Assembly: GCA_947503835.1 (NCBI GenBank)
Contig: CANNFM010000005.1
Coordinates: 124,001 to 188,000 of the forward strand
DNA: 64,000 nucleotides
Direction of reading: 5' to 3'
Source of the DNA: an uncultured Aquimarina sp.
Lineage (GTDB): Bacteria > Bacteroidota > Bacteroidia > Flavobacteriales > Flavobacteriaceae
Shown here piece after piece: positions 35,723 through 43,621 of this stretch; the stretch's first letter is position 1, and each line of letters begins with the position of its first letter. The position numbers and the translations under genes are program-made. The notes under the pieces were generated by a model, which saw only the letters and a list, made by a program, of their open reading frames with translations, ran no database searches and had not been told where the DNA came from.

Positions 35723-36073
35723 CTACTTTTGCAAGAGAATTTCTTTTTCTTGTATAGCTTTTTCAAAATTGGCTTTTACAATTGCTAAACTATTAAAGAA
35801 TTTACCACCACTCTCTTGTTTAAAAGAGATCTTAGTAAATTCATTCTTTTTGTCTACTTCAGTTACAACGATACGATTTCCAATTAGTGCTTTATAATTC
35901 GGAATACCTCCTTTTTTGATAATAAAGTTTGTCTTCGGAAAATAAATGTGTCGATAATACTTTGCAGATGGCGTACCCAATGTTAATACATCACCCACTT
36001 CTACAGGTGTAGTGTTTTCTTGGCCTTGAGCACTAAAAAATGATAATAACGTAATGAATATTAATTTTCTCAT
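35723..36073 (-). CDS. Small secreted protein of unknown function
   Basis: A 116-residue protein with a Sec signal peptide (MRKLIFITLLSFFSAQGQ). The mature part (VEVGDVLTLGTPSAKYYRHIYFPKTNFIIKKGGIPNYKALIGNRIVVTEVDKKNEFTKISFKQESGGKFF) looks like a small beta-barrel domain with a GD..TLG start. No family is recognised. It is a lone leftward gene between the metalloprotease and the TetR gene, ending 6 bases after the protease terminator. Confidence 0.7.
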   Translation of the reverse strand: MRKLIFITLLSFFSAQGQENTTPVEVGDVLTLGTPSAKYYRHIYFPKTNFIIKKGGIPNYKALIGNRIVVTEVDKKNEFTKISFKQESGGKFFNSLAIVKANFEKAIQEKEILLQK

Positions 36074-36197
36074 GACTATTTTATTGTATTATTTGTTTAT
36101 GGTTGATGCTATTATAAAATTATCAATTTTAAGCGGCATTTTAAAATCTAGATGGTTAAACAAAAGTTAATCTATTAGGATGTAATAGTATTACTTT

Positions 36198-36205
36198 TAA
36201 TTTTG
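36198..36205 (+). promoter_or_regulatory. Probable -7 box of the TetR/secretion operon
   Basis: TAATTTTG matches TAnnTTTG, 49 bases before the ATG at 36254. Confidence 0.5.
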
Positions 36206-36253
36206 CAATAGATAATTTTAGAAAAAAGTGCAGCAAGATTAAAGAATAAACAG

Positions 36254-36940
36254 ATGAAATATTTACTTCAGAATTTAAAAGTTTCTATTAATGATAAAAT
36301 CTATTTAAAGGATCCAGAGTCTTCATCTCTTGGTAAGCGAATTATAGAAAACAGTATTATAATGATTGATGAAATGGGTTTCGAAAGTTTTACATTTAAG
36401 AAACTAGGAGAGAAAATTGGATCTAACGAAAGTTCAATTTATCGTTACTTCGAAAATAAGCATAAGTTATTATTATATCTAACATCCTGGTATTGGGGAT
36501 GGTTAGAATACCAGCTGGTGTTTTCGACAAATAGCATTTCGAGTTCCAAGAAAAAGCTGAAAATGGCTATAGAGATCATCACAAGGACTATCGAGGAAGA
36601 TTCTTCATTTTCGCACATCAATGAGGTGCTCTTGAGTAAAATTGTAGTGAATGAAAACTCTAAATCATACTTAACGAAAGAAGTAGATAAAGAAAATAAA
36701 GAGGGGTATTTTTCTATATACAAAAGATTAGTAAGTAGAATCAAAGATATGATTATAGATGTCGATCATAAGTATAAATACCCATCCAGCCTGGCCAGTA
36801 CGATTATAGAAGGTGCCCTATATCAACATTTTTTAAAGGAACATTTCTCATCACTAACAGATTGTGATGAGAAAAATACACCTACCGAGTATTTCACCGA
36901 GCTAGTCTTTAACTCTTTTAACAAAACGGCTAATGACTAA
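36254..36940 (+). CDS. TetR-family regulator of the ABC/HlyD/TolC operon
   Basis: A 228-residue protein with a TetR-type helix-turn-helix near the N-terminus (GKRIIENSIIMIDEMGFESFTFKKLGEKIGSNESSIYRYFENKHKLLLYL, about residues 27-76) and an all-helical ligand domain. It carries about 25 extra residues before the DNA-binding domain. The stop overlaps the ABC gene start by 8 bases, so it is co-transcribed with the transport genes it probably controls. The effector is unknown. Confidence 0.9.
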   Translation: MKYLLQNLKVSINDKIYLKDPESSSLGKRIIENSIIMIDEMGFESFTFKKLGEKIGSNESSIYRYFENKHKLLLYLTSWYWGWLEYQLVFSTNSISSSKKKLKMAIEIITRTIEEDSSFSHINEVLLSKIVVNENSKSYLTKEVDKENKEGYFSIYKRLVSRIKDMIIDVDHKYKYPSSLASTIIEGALYQHFLKEHFSSLTDCDEKNTPTEYFTELVFNSFNKTAND

Positions 36941-38600
36941 AAATTTATTGACTGCATGGCAAAGGTTGATTGGACTATTGCAACTAGATAAAAAAGACAT
37001 TTTACAAACATTTTACTACGCTATATTTGCAGGATTGGTTAACCTTTCACTTCCTTTAGGAATACAGGCTATAATCAATCTTATTCAGGGTGCACAGATT
37101 AGTACATCATGGATTGTATTGGTGGTCTTGGTAACTGTTGGTGTCGCATTTGTTGGGATATTACAATTAATGCAAATTCGAATTATAGAGAACGTTCAGC
37201 AAAAGATATTTACGCGAGCCTCTTTTGAGTTTTCGTATCGTTTTCCGAAAATTAAAATGAGCGAACTACGTAATTATTATCCCCCAGAATTGGCCAATCG
37301 CTTTTTTGACACTTTAACAGCTCAAAAAAGTCTGGCTAAAATACTAATTGATTTCCCTGCGGCTTTGATACAAATAATTTTTGGGTTGATGTTACTTTCG
37401 TTTTATCATCCATTCTTTATTATTTATGGATTATTATTGATATTGCTCATTTATGTAGTGTTTAAGTACACTGCCCAACGTGGTTTAGAAACAAGCCTAA
37501 AAGAATCAAAGAGTAAGTACAAAGTCGCGCATTGGATTCAAGAGGTTGCCAGAACTATTGTGAGTTTCAAGCTTTCAGGAAAAACAAACCATGCACTGCA
37601 TAAGAATGATAATTTGGTAAGCGAGTATTTAGATGCTCGAGAGAGTCATTTTAAAATTCTGGTCATGCAATTCATTCAGATGATTGGATTTAAAGTTTTA
37701 GTAACGGCAGGACTGTTAATCATAGGAGGAATATTAGTAATCAACCAGGAGATGAATATTGGTCAGTTTGTAGCGGCAGAAATTATCATTGTATTGGTGA
37801 TTGGTTCTGTAGAAAAATTAATAGTAGGGCTTGAGTCTTTTTATGATGTGCTTACCTCTATGGAAAAACTGGGACAAGTGGTTGATAAAGATTTAGAGCC
37901 TCAGGATGGAGAAAAACCATTTCATGAAGATGAAGGGTATACGGTAGAATTATCTGATATAACGTATAATGCTCCCGGTAATAGTAAAAAAATATTGAAC
38001 GGCGTTTCCTTAACAATAAGCCCAAGTTGTACCATCTTAATTCAAGGTCCTAATGGATCCGGAAAAACTACATTACTTCGTTTAATTGCTGGTTTGATAG
38101 AGCCTATTGAAGGCAATGTTTATGTAAATGACGTTGACCTAAGAGGTGTAAATCTTAATTATTACAGAGCTCATTTAGGGCAGTCTTTAACAGAAGAATC
38201 TCCATTTGAAGGAACTTTATTAGAAAATATAACTTTTGGAGATGATGTCATAACACATGAGGATGTGTATTGGGCATTAGAAAAAGTTGGGCTTACGCAA
38301 TTTGTAAAAGAACAGCCCAAAGGATTGAAAACAATAATGTACCCCGAAGGAAAGCAAATATCGTATAGTGTGTCTAAAAAAATAGTTTTAGCTAGAAGTA
38401 TAGTTCGAAAACCTAAGCTTTTGATTTTAAAAGATCCGTTAGATCAGTTTGATGAAGCCGAAGTAACAAGAATTATGAATTTTCTTACCGAACCATCAAG
38501 TCCATGGGCTCTAGTCGTAGTAAGTCAAAATGAAAAATGGATACAACGATGTGGTAGGATTATCAATATTGAAGATGGTAAAATAATAAGTGAAAAATAG
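36933..38600 (+). CDS. Type-I-secretion-like ABC protein with degenerate ATPase domain
   Basis: A 555-residue protein with a six-helix ABC membrane domain (about 20-305) and a C-terminal ATPase domain (about 335-555). Walker A is intact (GPNGSGKTT, 372-380) and a Q-loop Gln is present. Other motifs deviate: the signature is YSVSKK (about 478-483) in place of LSGGQ, Walker B reads LLILKDP (Lys 500 and Asp 501 where Asp and Glu are expected), and the H-loop His is replaced by Gln 532 (VVSQNEK). It lacks an N-terminal C39 peptidase. Gene order TetR-ABC-HlyD-TolC indicates an envelope-spanning exporter; whether it hydrolyses ATP is open. Confidence 0.9.
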   Translation: MTKNLLTAWQRLIGLLQLDKKDILQTFYYAIFAGLVNLSLPLGIQAIINLIQGAQISTSWIVLVVLVTVGVAFVGILQLMQIRIIENVQQKIFTRASFEFSYRFPKIKMSELRNYYPPELANRFFDTLTAQKSLAKILIDFPAALIQIIFGLMLLSFYHPFFIIYGLLLILLIYVVFKYTAQRGLETSLKESKSKYKVAHWIQEVARTIVSFKLSGKTNHALHKNDNLVSEYLDARESHFKILVMQFIQMIGFKVLVTAGLLIIGGILVINQEMNIGQFVAAEIIIVLVIGSVEKLIVGLESFYDVLTSMEKLGQVVDKDLEPQDGEKPFHEDEGYTVELSDITYNAPGNSKKILNGVSLTISPSCTILIQGPNGSGKTTLLRLIAGLIEPIEGNVYVNDVDLRGVNLNYYRAHLGQSLTEESPFEGTLLENITFGDDVITHEDVYWALEKVGLTQFVKEQPKGLKTIMYPEGKQISYSVSKKIVLARSIVRKPKLLILKDPLDQFDEAEVTRIMNFLTEPSSPWALVVVSQNEKWIQRCGRIINIEDGKIISEK

Positions 38601-38606
38601 AGAGCT

Positions 38607-39959
38607 ATGTTGAATATTTCACATAATAAACTAAATGAGAAGATTGATCTTTCTGAGTATAATGCGATCCAAAAAGTTTTTCATAAAAAGCATTATAAAT
38701 ATTTTAACCGCTTTCTAAAACTATTTACTGGGATCGTATGTATTGTGTTATTTCTGCCCTGGACACAAAATATTTCCGGAAAAGGATTTTTAACCACTTT
38801 AAAACCTGATCAACGCCCACAAACTATACAATCCCCAATTCCTGGTAGAATAGAAAAATGGTATGTGCAAGAAGGTGATTTTGTAAAAAAAGGAGATACA
38901 ATACTCTTTATTTCTGAAGTAAAGAATGAATACTTTGACCCCAATTTAGTAGAGAGAACAGGTCAGCAAATTAAGGCCAAATCTATGTCCGTTACATCTT
39001 ATGAGGGAAAAGTTAAAGCTCTAGAGAATCAAGCTGGAGCCTTGGTCAATGAGCGATCTCTAAAGCTAAAGCAGGCAAATAATAAACTCTTACAATCTAG
39101 ATTAAAAGTGCAGAGCGATAGTATTGGTTTTGAAGCGGCAAAGACTAACATAGCAATTGCAGAACGACAATTTAATCGAACAGTACAGCTAGAGAAAGAA
39201 GGCCTCAAAGCATTAACAGATGTCGAAGAGAAACGACTAAAGCTACAAGAAACACAGGCAAAATTGATTTCACTACAAAATAAACTGTTAGCTAGTGAGA
39301 ATGAAATTATCAATGCACAAATAGAGCTTAATCGAATCAGGGCAGAATATACAGACAAAATCTCAAAATCTCAAAGCGATAAGTTTACAGCACAATCTAA
39401 TCAGTTTGATGCCGAAGCGCAAGTAACCAAGTTACAAAACGAATTTACCAATTATGAGATGCGAAATGATATGTATTACATCAAAGCCCCACAAAGTGGA
39501 TATATCAATAAAGCATTATATGCTGGTGTTGGCGAAACATTCAAAGAAGGAGATCAATTAATGAGTATTATGCCTTCAGACTACGAACTAGCGGTAGAGA
39601 CATTTGTTAAGCCTATAGACCTTCCTTTAGTACATATTGGCGAAAAAGTGAGAATACAATTTGATGGCTGGCCGGCAATTATATTTAGTGGTTGGCCTAA
39701 TGTTTCTTACGGAACCTATGGAGGAAAGATTGTGGCTATAGAGACATATATAAGCGATAATGGAAAGTATAGAGTACTCATTGCACCTGATCCCGATGAT
39801 TACGATTGGCCAAAGGATATTCGTGTAGGATCTGGAGCAAACTCTATGGCTTTGCTCGAAGATGTACCCATTTGGTTTGAACTATGGCGAAAGCTAAATG
39901 GTTTTCCTCCTAACTATTATCAGTCTAATAAGGATACAGCTAAATCTGAAAAGAAATAA
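38607..39959 (+). CDS. HlyD-family membrane-fusion protein
   Basis: A 450-residue periplasmic adaptor. A cytoplasmic N-terminal stretch (about 1-35) precedes one membrane helix (about 37-55). A biotinyl-lipoyl-like half (QSPIPGRIEKWYVQEGDFVKKGDTILFIS) is followed by a long coiled-coil hairpin (about 110-275) and the second lipoyl half (YIKAPQSGYINKALYAGVGETFKEGDQLMSI). The C-terminal beta-barrel contains GEKVRIQFDGWPAIIFSGWPNVSYGTYGGKIV. It should bridge the ABC protein at 36933 and the TolC-like channel at 39961. It starts 6 bases after the ABC stop. Confidence 0.95.
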   Translation: MLNISHNKLNEKIDLSEYNAIQKVFHKKHYKYFNRFLKLFTGIVCIVLFLPWTQNISGKGFLTTLKPDQRPQTIQSPIPGRIEKWYVQEGDFVKKGDTILFISEVKNEYFDPNLVERTGQQIKAKSMSVTSYEGKVKALENQAGALVNERSLKLKQANNKLLQSRLKVQSDSIGFEAAKTNIAIAERQFNRTVQLEKEGLKALTDVEEKRLKLQETQAKLISLQNKLLASENEIINAQIELNRIRAEYTDKISKSQSDKFTAQSNQFDAEAQVTKLQNEFTNYEMRNDMYYIKAPQSGYINKALYAGVGETFKEGDQLMSIMPSDYELAVETFVKPIDLPLVHIGEKVRIQFDGWPAIIFSGWPNVSYGTYGGKIVAIETYISDNGKYRVLIAPDPDDYDWPKDIRVGSGANSMALLEDVPIWFELWRKLNGFPPNYYQSNKDTAKSEKK

Positions 39960-39960
39960 G

Positions 39961-41364
39961 ATGAAGAAAAACCTTTTGTATGGCTTTTTGTTCTTAATGA
40001 TGTCACTTTCTGCTCAGGAAATTGATACCACGATCCTTAATTTCAAAGAATATTTGGGATATGTGAAAAAATATCATCCCGTAGCAAAACAAGCAGAATT
40101 AAATATCGATATCGGACAAGCTAATCTTATGAAAGCCAGAGGAGGGTTTGATCCTAAAATGGAAGTAGATTACGATAGAAAAAAGTTTAAAGGAACCGAA
40201 TATTATGATCTGCTTAATGCTACATTTAAAATTCCTACCTGGTATGGGGTTGAATTTAAAGGTGGTTTTGAACAAAATGACGGAGAATTTCTGAATCCTC
40301 AAGATTCAGTACCCGAAGATGGACTTTTTAATGCTGGTATCTCTATTCCCGTTGCACAAGGGTTACTAATAAATGAGAGAATGGCTACCTTGCGAAAAGC
40401 CAAATTTTTTAGAGAGCAAACCAAGGCAGATCGAGACCTTTTGATAAACGACATCTTATATAACGCTTCACTGGCTTATTTTGATTGGTTACGTGCCTAT
40501 AATGAAAAGGAGATTTATGATAACTTTTTGAATAATGCCGAGATACGATTCGAAGGAATAAAAAAGAGTGCACTGGCAGGAGCTATACCATCTATTGATA
40601 CTTTAGAAGCCAAGATAGCTCAACAAAACAGAGCCTTGAGTCTTGAGCAAGCAAAAGTAAAGTTGATGAAATCAGCATTAAATCTTTCTAATTTTTTATG
40701 GTTAGAAGGAAATATTCCTGTAGAATTACAACCCAACGTGATACCTGATAGTAATGTTGAAGGCGATATAGATAGTACACTAGAAATCCAGGGTAATCCA
40801 TTAGATAGTTTTACAATTGAAAATCATCCTAAGCTAAGATCTTTAGAATATAAAATTGAAGGGCTAGAGGTGGATAGAAAGTTAAAAGCTAATAAACTAC
40901 TACCAAAGATTGATTTAGAATATAATTTTTTAACAGAAACCCCCGAGGTGGGTAACTCTTTTAACACAGCCGAGTATAAGGCTGGAGTTTCATTTAGATT
41001 TCCGCTTTTTCTAAGAAAAGAAAGAGGAGACCTAAAACTGGCCAAGTTTAAGGTACAGGATGCCCAGTTTGAACGAGAAACTACTCAGCTGCAAATCAGG
41101 AATAAAATAATGGCTATTTATATAGAGTTAGAATCTTTTATTAATCAAAATGAGCTCATATCCAATATTGTTAATGATTACAATACACTTCTTGCAGCAG
41201 AAGAGCGTAAGTTTAGTTTTGGAGAAAGTTCTCTTTTTTTGATTAACTCGCGTGAACGCAGCCTTATTGATGCAAAACTTAAAGAGATCCAAGTGCAGAA
41301 CAAATTTTTTGCAGCAAAAGCCAAACTATTTAATAGTCTGGCTCTTAATCCCGAAAGCCTTTAA
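39961..41364 (+). CDS. TolC-family outer-membrane efflux protein
   Basis: A 467-residue outer-membrane channel. The start at 39961 opens a clean signal peptide (MKKNLLYGFLFLMMSLSAQ); the frame extends back to 39898 inside hlyD but that would hide the signal. Two long helical repeats of the OEP type are visible (LTYIGQANLMKARGGFDP-like first half; second half beginning near IENHPKLRSLEYKIEGLEVDRKLKANKLLPKIDLEYNF). It begins one base after the HlyD stop codon, so it is in the same operon. Confidence 0.93.
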   Translation: MKKNLLYGFLFLMMSLSAQEIDTTILNFKEYLGYVKKYHPVAKQAELNIDIGQANLMKARGGFDPKMEVDYDRKKFKGTEYYDLLNATFKIPTWYGVEFKGGFEQNDGEFLNPQDSVPEDGLFNAGISIPVAQGLLINERMATLRKAKFFREQTKADRDLLINDILYNASLAYFDWLRAYNEKEIYDNFLNNAEIRFEGIKKSALAGAIPSIDTLEAKIAQQNRALSLEQAKVKLMKSALNLSNFLWLEGNIPVELQPNVIPDSNVEGDIDSTLEIQGNPLDSFTIENHPKLRSLEYKIEGLEVDRKLKANKLLPKIDLEYNFLTETPEVGNSFNTAEYKAGVSFRFPLFLRKERGDLKLAKFKVQDAQFERETTQLQIRNKIMAIYIELESFINQNELISNIVNDYNTLLAAEERKFSFGESSLFLINSRERSLIDAKLKEIQVQNKFFAAKAKLFNSLALNPESL

Positions 41365-41396
41365 TTCGAAGTATTTCTAATTAGAAATACTTCGAA
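41365..41396. terminator. Bidirectional palindromic terminator overlapping the end of a CDS
   Basis: A perfect palindrome with 14-bp arms (TTCGAAGTATTTCT and its complement) and a 4-base centre starts immediately after the TolC stop. Its right arm covers the last codons and stop of the leftward outer-membrane protein gene (ends 41381). Confidence 0.75.
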
Positions 41397-42589
41397 ATTG
41401 AGATTCTAAAGAAGCTATCTTCTCTAAAATTGGATAGTATGAGCTCATTATTATCAATATCATTAAAAATACGAGCCTCGATCTCTGCTGTCCAGCTGCT
41501 TCCAAACCGTCTGGATGCTTCAAGGCTAAAGATAGTGCTACTGGATTCGAGATCGGCAATTCCTCCTATCAAAATAGAGGTGTCTTGTGTGTCATTAAAA
41601 GCAATACGGCTTCCAAAAAACACATCATTTTGTAATGCATTTAACGCCAGTTCGTCACGCTCATCATATAAATATTCACCTAAAATTCCTATATCCAATC
41701 CGTTACCATCGATATTAGAAAAGGTATATTCTACCCCGGCAACTGCTGCAAAAAAATCTTGTGCATTGGCATGGCGATAAATCGATTCTAGTTTCCAAAG
41801 AAAAGCATCATGTGTGACTTGTAATTCTAAACCCGTTTGATTAATTGTGGGATAAAAAGCATTGATGTTTCCTGTGGTATCAAACACAAAGAGAGGCTCT
41901 CTACCGTTTCCGTAGAAATGAGAAAGACCAATATCAAAAATATCGAAGTAATGTTTCCATCGAAAAGCAAAATCTTGTCGCCATTCTTCGGCACTACTTT
42001 CATATGTCAGATCATCTTTATCAATAACTGTGGGAAAACGTAATCTTCCTTTTTTTCCTGCAAAGGTGCGTTTACGATGATAGGGGAGGTAAAAGAAATC
42101 AAAGGTTCCGAATTTTTGAGTTATCCAGGTAAACTGCGCCATGGGTTGTCCTAACTTATCTTCGCCATCAAAAGACTCTACAGCATCGGTTTGATTAATG
42201 ATATCCACCAAATGATTACTCTCTGCTACGCCCCAATACACTTTTTTAAGCCCTAGGCTAAACTCCCAGTTGTTTTTGGCTTTTTGGTAGTACAATTCAC
42301 GAATATCCCAATGTGTACGTTCATCATCCACATCTAACCGGAAAAAACCTTTGAAATTAATGCTTTCGTATCCTTTATTCCAGTCAATGGCATATTCTGG
42401 TCGTATAGCCAAAGAAGGAAAATGATCTTCTTGGTCTTCAAAAAGAGCATTGTCATAGAAATAGCGATACTCTGCTTCTAATTCTAGCTCAAAATCATGA
42501 TTCACTTTTTTAGGTGTTTCATTTTGAGAATGCATATTTTGTAAACCATATAACAATAGTGTTATAAAATAGATATACTTAATTTTCAT
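41381..42589 (-). CDS. Outer-membrane beta-barrel protein of the RND cluster
   Basis: A 402-residue exported protein (signal peptide to about residue 21) rich in alternating amphipathic strands and ending in Phe (RISISKYF), the usual C-terminal signature of outer-membrane barrels. Stretches such as YESINFKGFFRLDVDDERTHWDIRELYYQKAKNNWEFSLGLKKVYWGVAESNHLVDIINQTD resemble DUF1302-like outer-membrane proteins that accompany MMPL/RND transporters elsewhere; that match is only moderately sure. It is last in the leftward TetR-RND-LolA-like cluster and likely forms the outer-membrane part of that export route. Confidence 0.75.
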   Translation of the reverse strand: MKIKYIYFITLLLYGLQNMHSQNETPKKVNHDFELELEAEYRYFYDNALFEDQEDHFPSLAIRPEYAIDWNKGYESINFKGFFRLDVDDERTHWDIRELYYQKAKNNWEFSLGLKKVYWGVAESNHLVDIINQTDAVESFDGEDKLGQPMAQFTWITQKFGTFDFFYLPYHRKRTFAGKKGRLRFPTVIDKDDLTYESSAEEWRQDFAFRWKHYFDIFDIGLSHFYGNGREPLFVFDTTGNINAFYPTINQTGLELQVTHDAFLWKLESIYRHANAQDFFAAVAGVEYTFSNIDGNGLDIGILGEYLYDERDELALNALQNDVFFGSRIAFNDTQDTSILIGGIADLESSSTIFSLEASRRFGSSWTAEIEARIFNDIDNNELILSNFREDSFFRISISKYF

Positions 42590-42620
42590 GTGTTGAATTT
42601 AATGCTTTGTAAAAGGTAAA

Positions 42621-42701
42621 ACACAAGGCCGGGTCGTAACAATAGTAACAATCCACTAACCAAAAGAACCGTTATGAGGTATAGTAGACCTAGCCTTGTG
42701 T
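42621..42701. other. Structured intergenic element between the LolA-like and barrel genes
   Basis: ACACAAGGC (42621-42629) pairs with GCCTTGTGT (42693-42701), then a 2x2 internal loop, then GGTC (42632-42635) with GACC (42687-42690), enclosing about 51 bases. Read on the minus strand the outer stem is followed by TTTTACCTTTT. It could be an attenuator, a processing site or a small RNA. Confidence 0.45.
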
Positions 42702-42724
42702 ATTTCAATTTCATTGATGTTTAT

Positions 42725-43498
42725 TTATTGTCCGGCTCTCTGCAGTGCAACCTGGGTAAAGTCTTCATCAGCAAGGTCAGCCTCAAAGTTGTATTCACTA
42801 AATTTTAGTAGTGTCTCTTTATTACTTTGGTGATTCACCATATTGAAAGTTAATGCTCTCCAGTATTTTCCTTTGTATAGTTTGTAGTCACTATATGTGA
42901 GTGTCTTTAAAAGGGAATTTTTACGATCATAGAACTCCACTTTTTCGATGCGATATCCTTTATCTTTATTATAAGTTACAATACGTCTTGTATATCCCGA
43001 TTTTGGATCAACCGGATCTTGCTCTACAATCAAAAGACTTCCCTTTTCTTCTAGAAATTTATAAGAATATTTCTCAACTTCTTGTGAAGAAAGATCTTCA
43101 TATGCAAACTCACTACCCACAAATGGGCCAGACTTATTGTTTGATGATATTCTCTTTACTCTTTTGATAGAGGGCAAGAATAGCCATTGATCGTCTGATC
43201 CAACTTTATGTGTAAAGGTTAGGGTAGAGGTTCCTTTTACATCTTTAGGACTGTTAAATACAATCATCGATTTATCTCCGTCTTCAGTTTGCTCTAAGGT
43301 TCTGGTAACTAGTAAACGTTCACTGGTTTGACCATTTTTGTTTTTTAAGGTCATTTTCAGATTTACGATAGAACTGTTAAACCCTTGATCTGCTTTGTCT
43401 GCCGCTATGGCAATTTGTAATCCTCGTTCTTCCGCACTTTGTGCAGATAAAGTTGTTATTCCGAATATTGCGACTACCGCAAAAACTATTTTTTTCAT
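42725..43498 (-). CDS. Outer membrane lipoprotein-sorting-type (LolA-like) protein
   Basis: A 257-residue periplasmic protein with a Sec signal peptide (MKKIVFAVVAIFGITTLSAQS). The sequence (VTRTLEQTEDGDKSMIVFNSPKDVKGTSTLTFTH, DDQWLFLPSIKRVKRISSNNKSGPFVGSEFAYEDLSSQEVEKYSY) matches the LolA-like family annotated as outer membrane lipoprotein-sorting protein. These typically sit next to MMPL/RND genes, as here (RND gene 123 bases upstream). The fold binds hydrophobic ligands, so it may carry a lipid-like substrate between RND pump and outer-membrane protein; that role is inferred. Confidence 0.9.
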   Translation of the reverse strand: MKKIVFAVVAIFGITTLSAQSAEERGLQIAIAADKADQGFNSSIVNLKMTLKNKNGQTSERLLVTRTLEQTEDGDKSMIVFNSPKDVKGTSTLTFTHKVGSDDQWLFLPSIKRVKRISSNNKSGPFVGSEFAYEDLSSQEVEKYSYKFLEEKGSLLIVEQDPVDPKSGYTRRIVTYNKDKGYRIEKVEFYDRKNSLLKTLTYSDYKLYKGKYWRALTFNMVNHQSNKETLLKFSEYNFEADLADEDFTQVALQRAGQ

Positions 43499-43545
43499 TT
43501 TTAATATGTTTTTATTATTTATAACTTGATTTACTATGTATTAAT

Positions 43546-43600
43546 AACAGCAAGATTCGAGCGATTCGTCTCGGGCCAATCAAACTCGAACCCTACTGTT
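43546..43600. other. Structured intergenic element between the RND and LolA-like genes
   Basis: Three nested perfect stems: AACAG/CTGTT (43546-43550 with 43596-43600), TTCGAG/CTCGAA (43556-43561 with 43585-43590) and GATT/AATC (43563-43566 with 43578-43581), with a symmetric 5x5 internal loop and an 11-base apical loop. It has no T-run typical of a terminator. Confidence 0.45.
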
Positions 43601-43621
43601 ACATCCTATTTTATTATAAAG

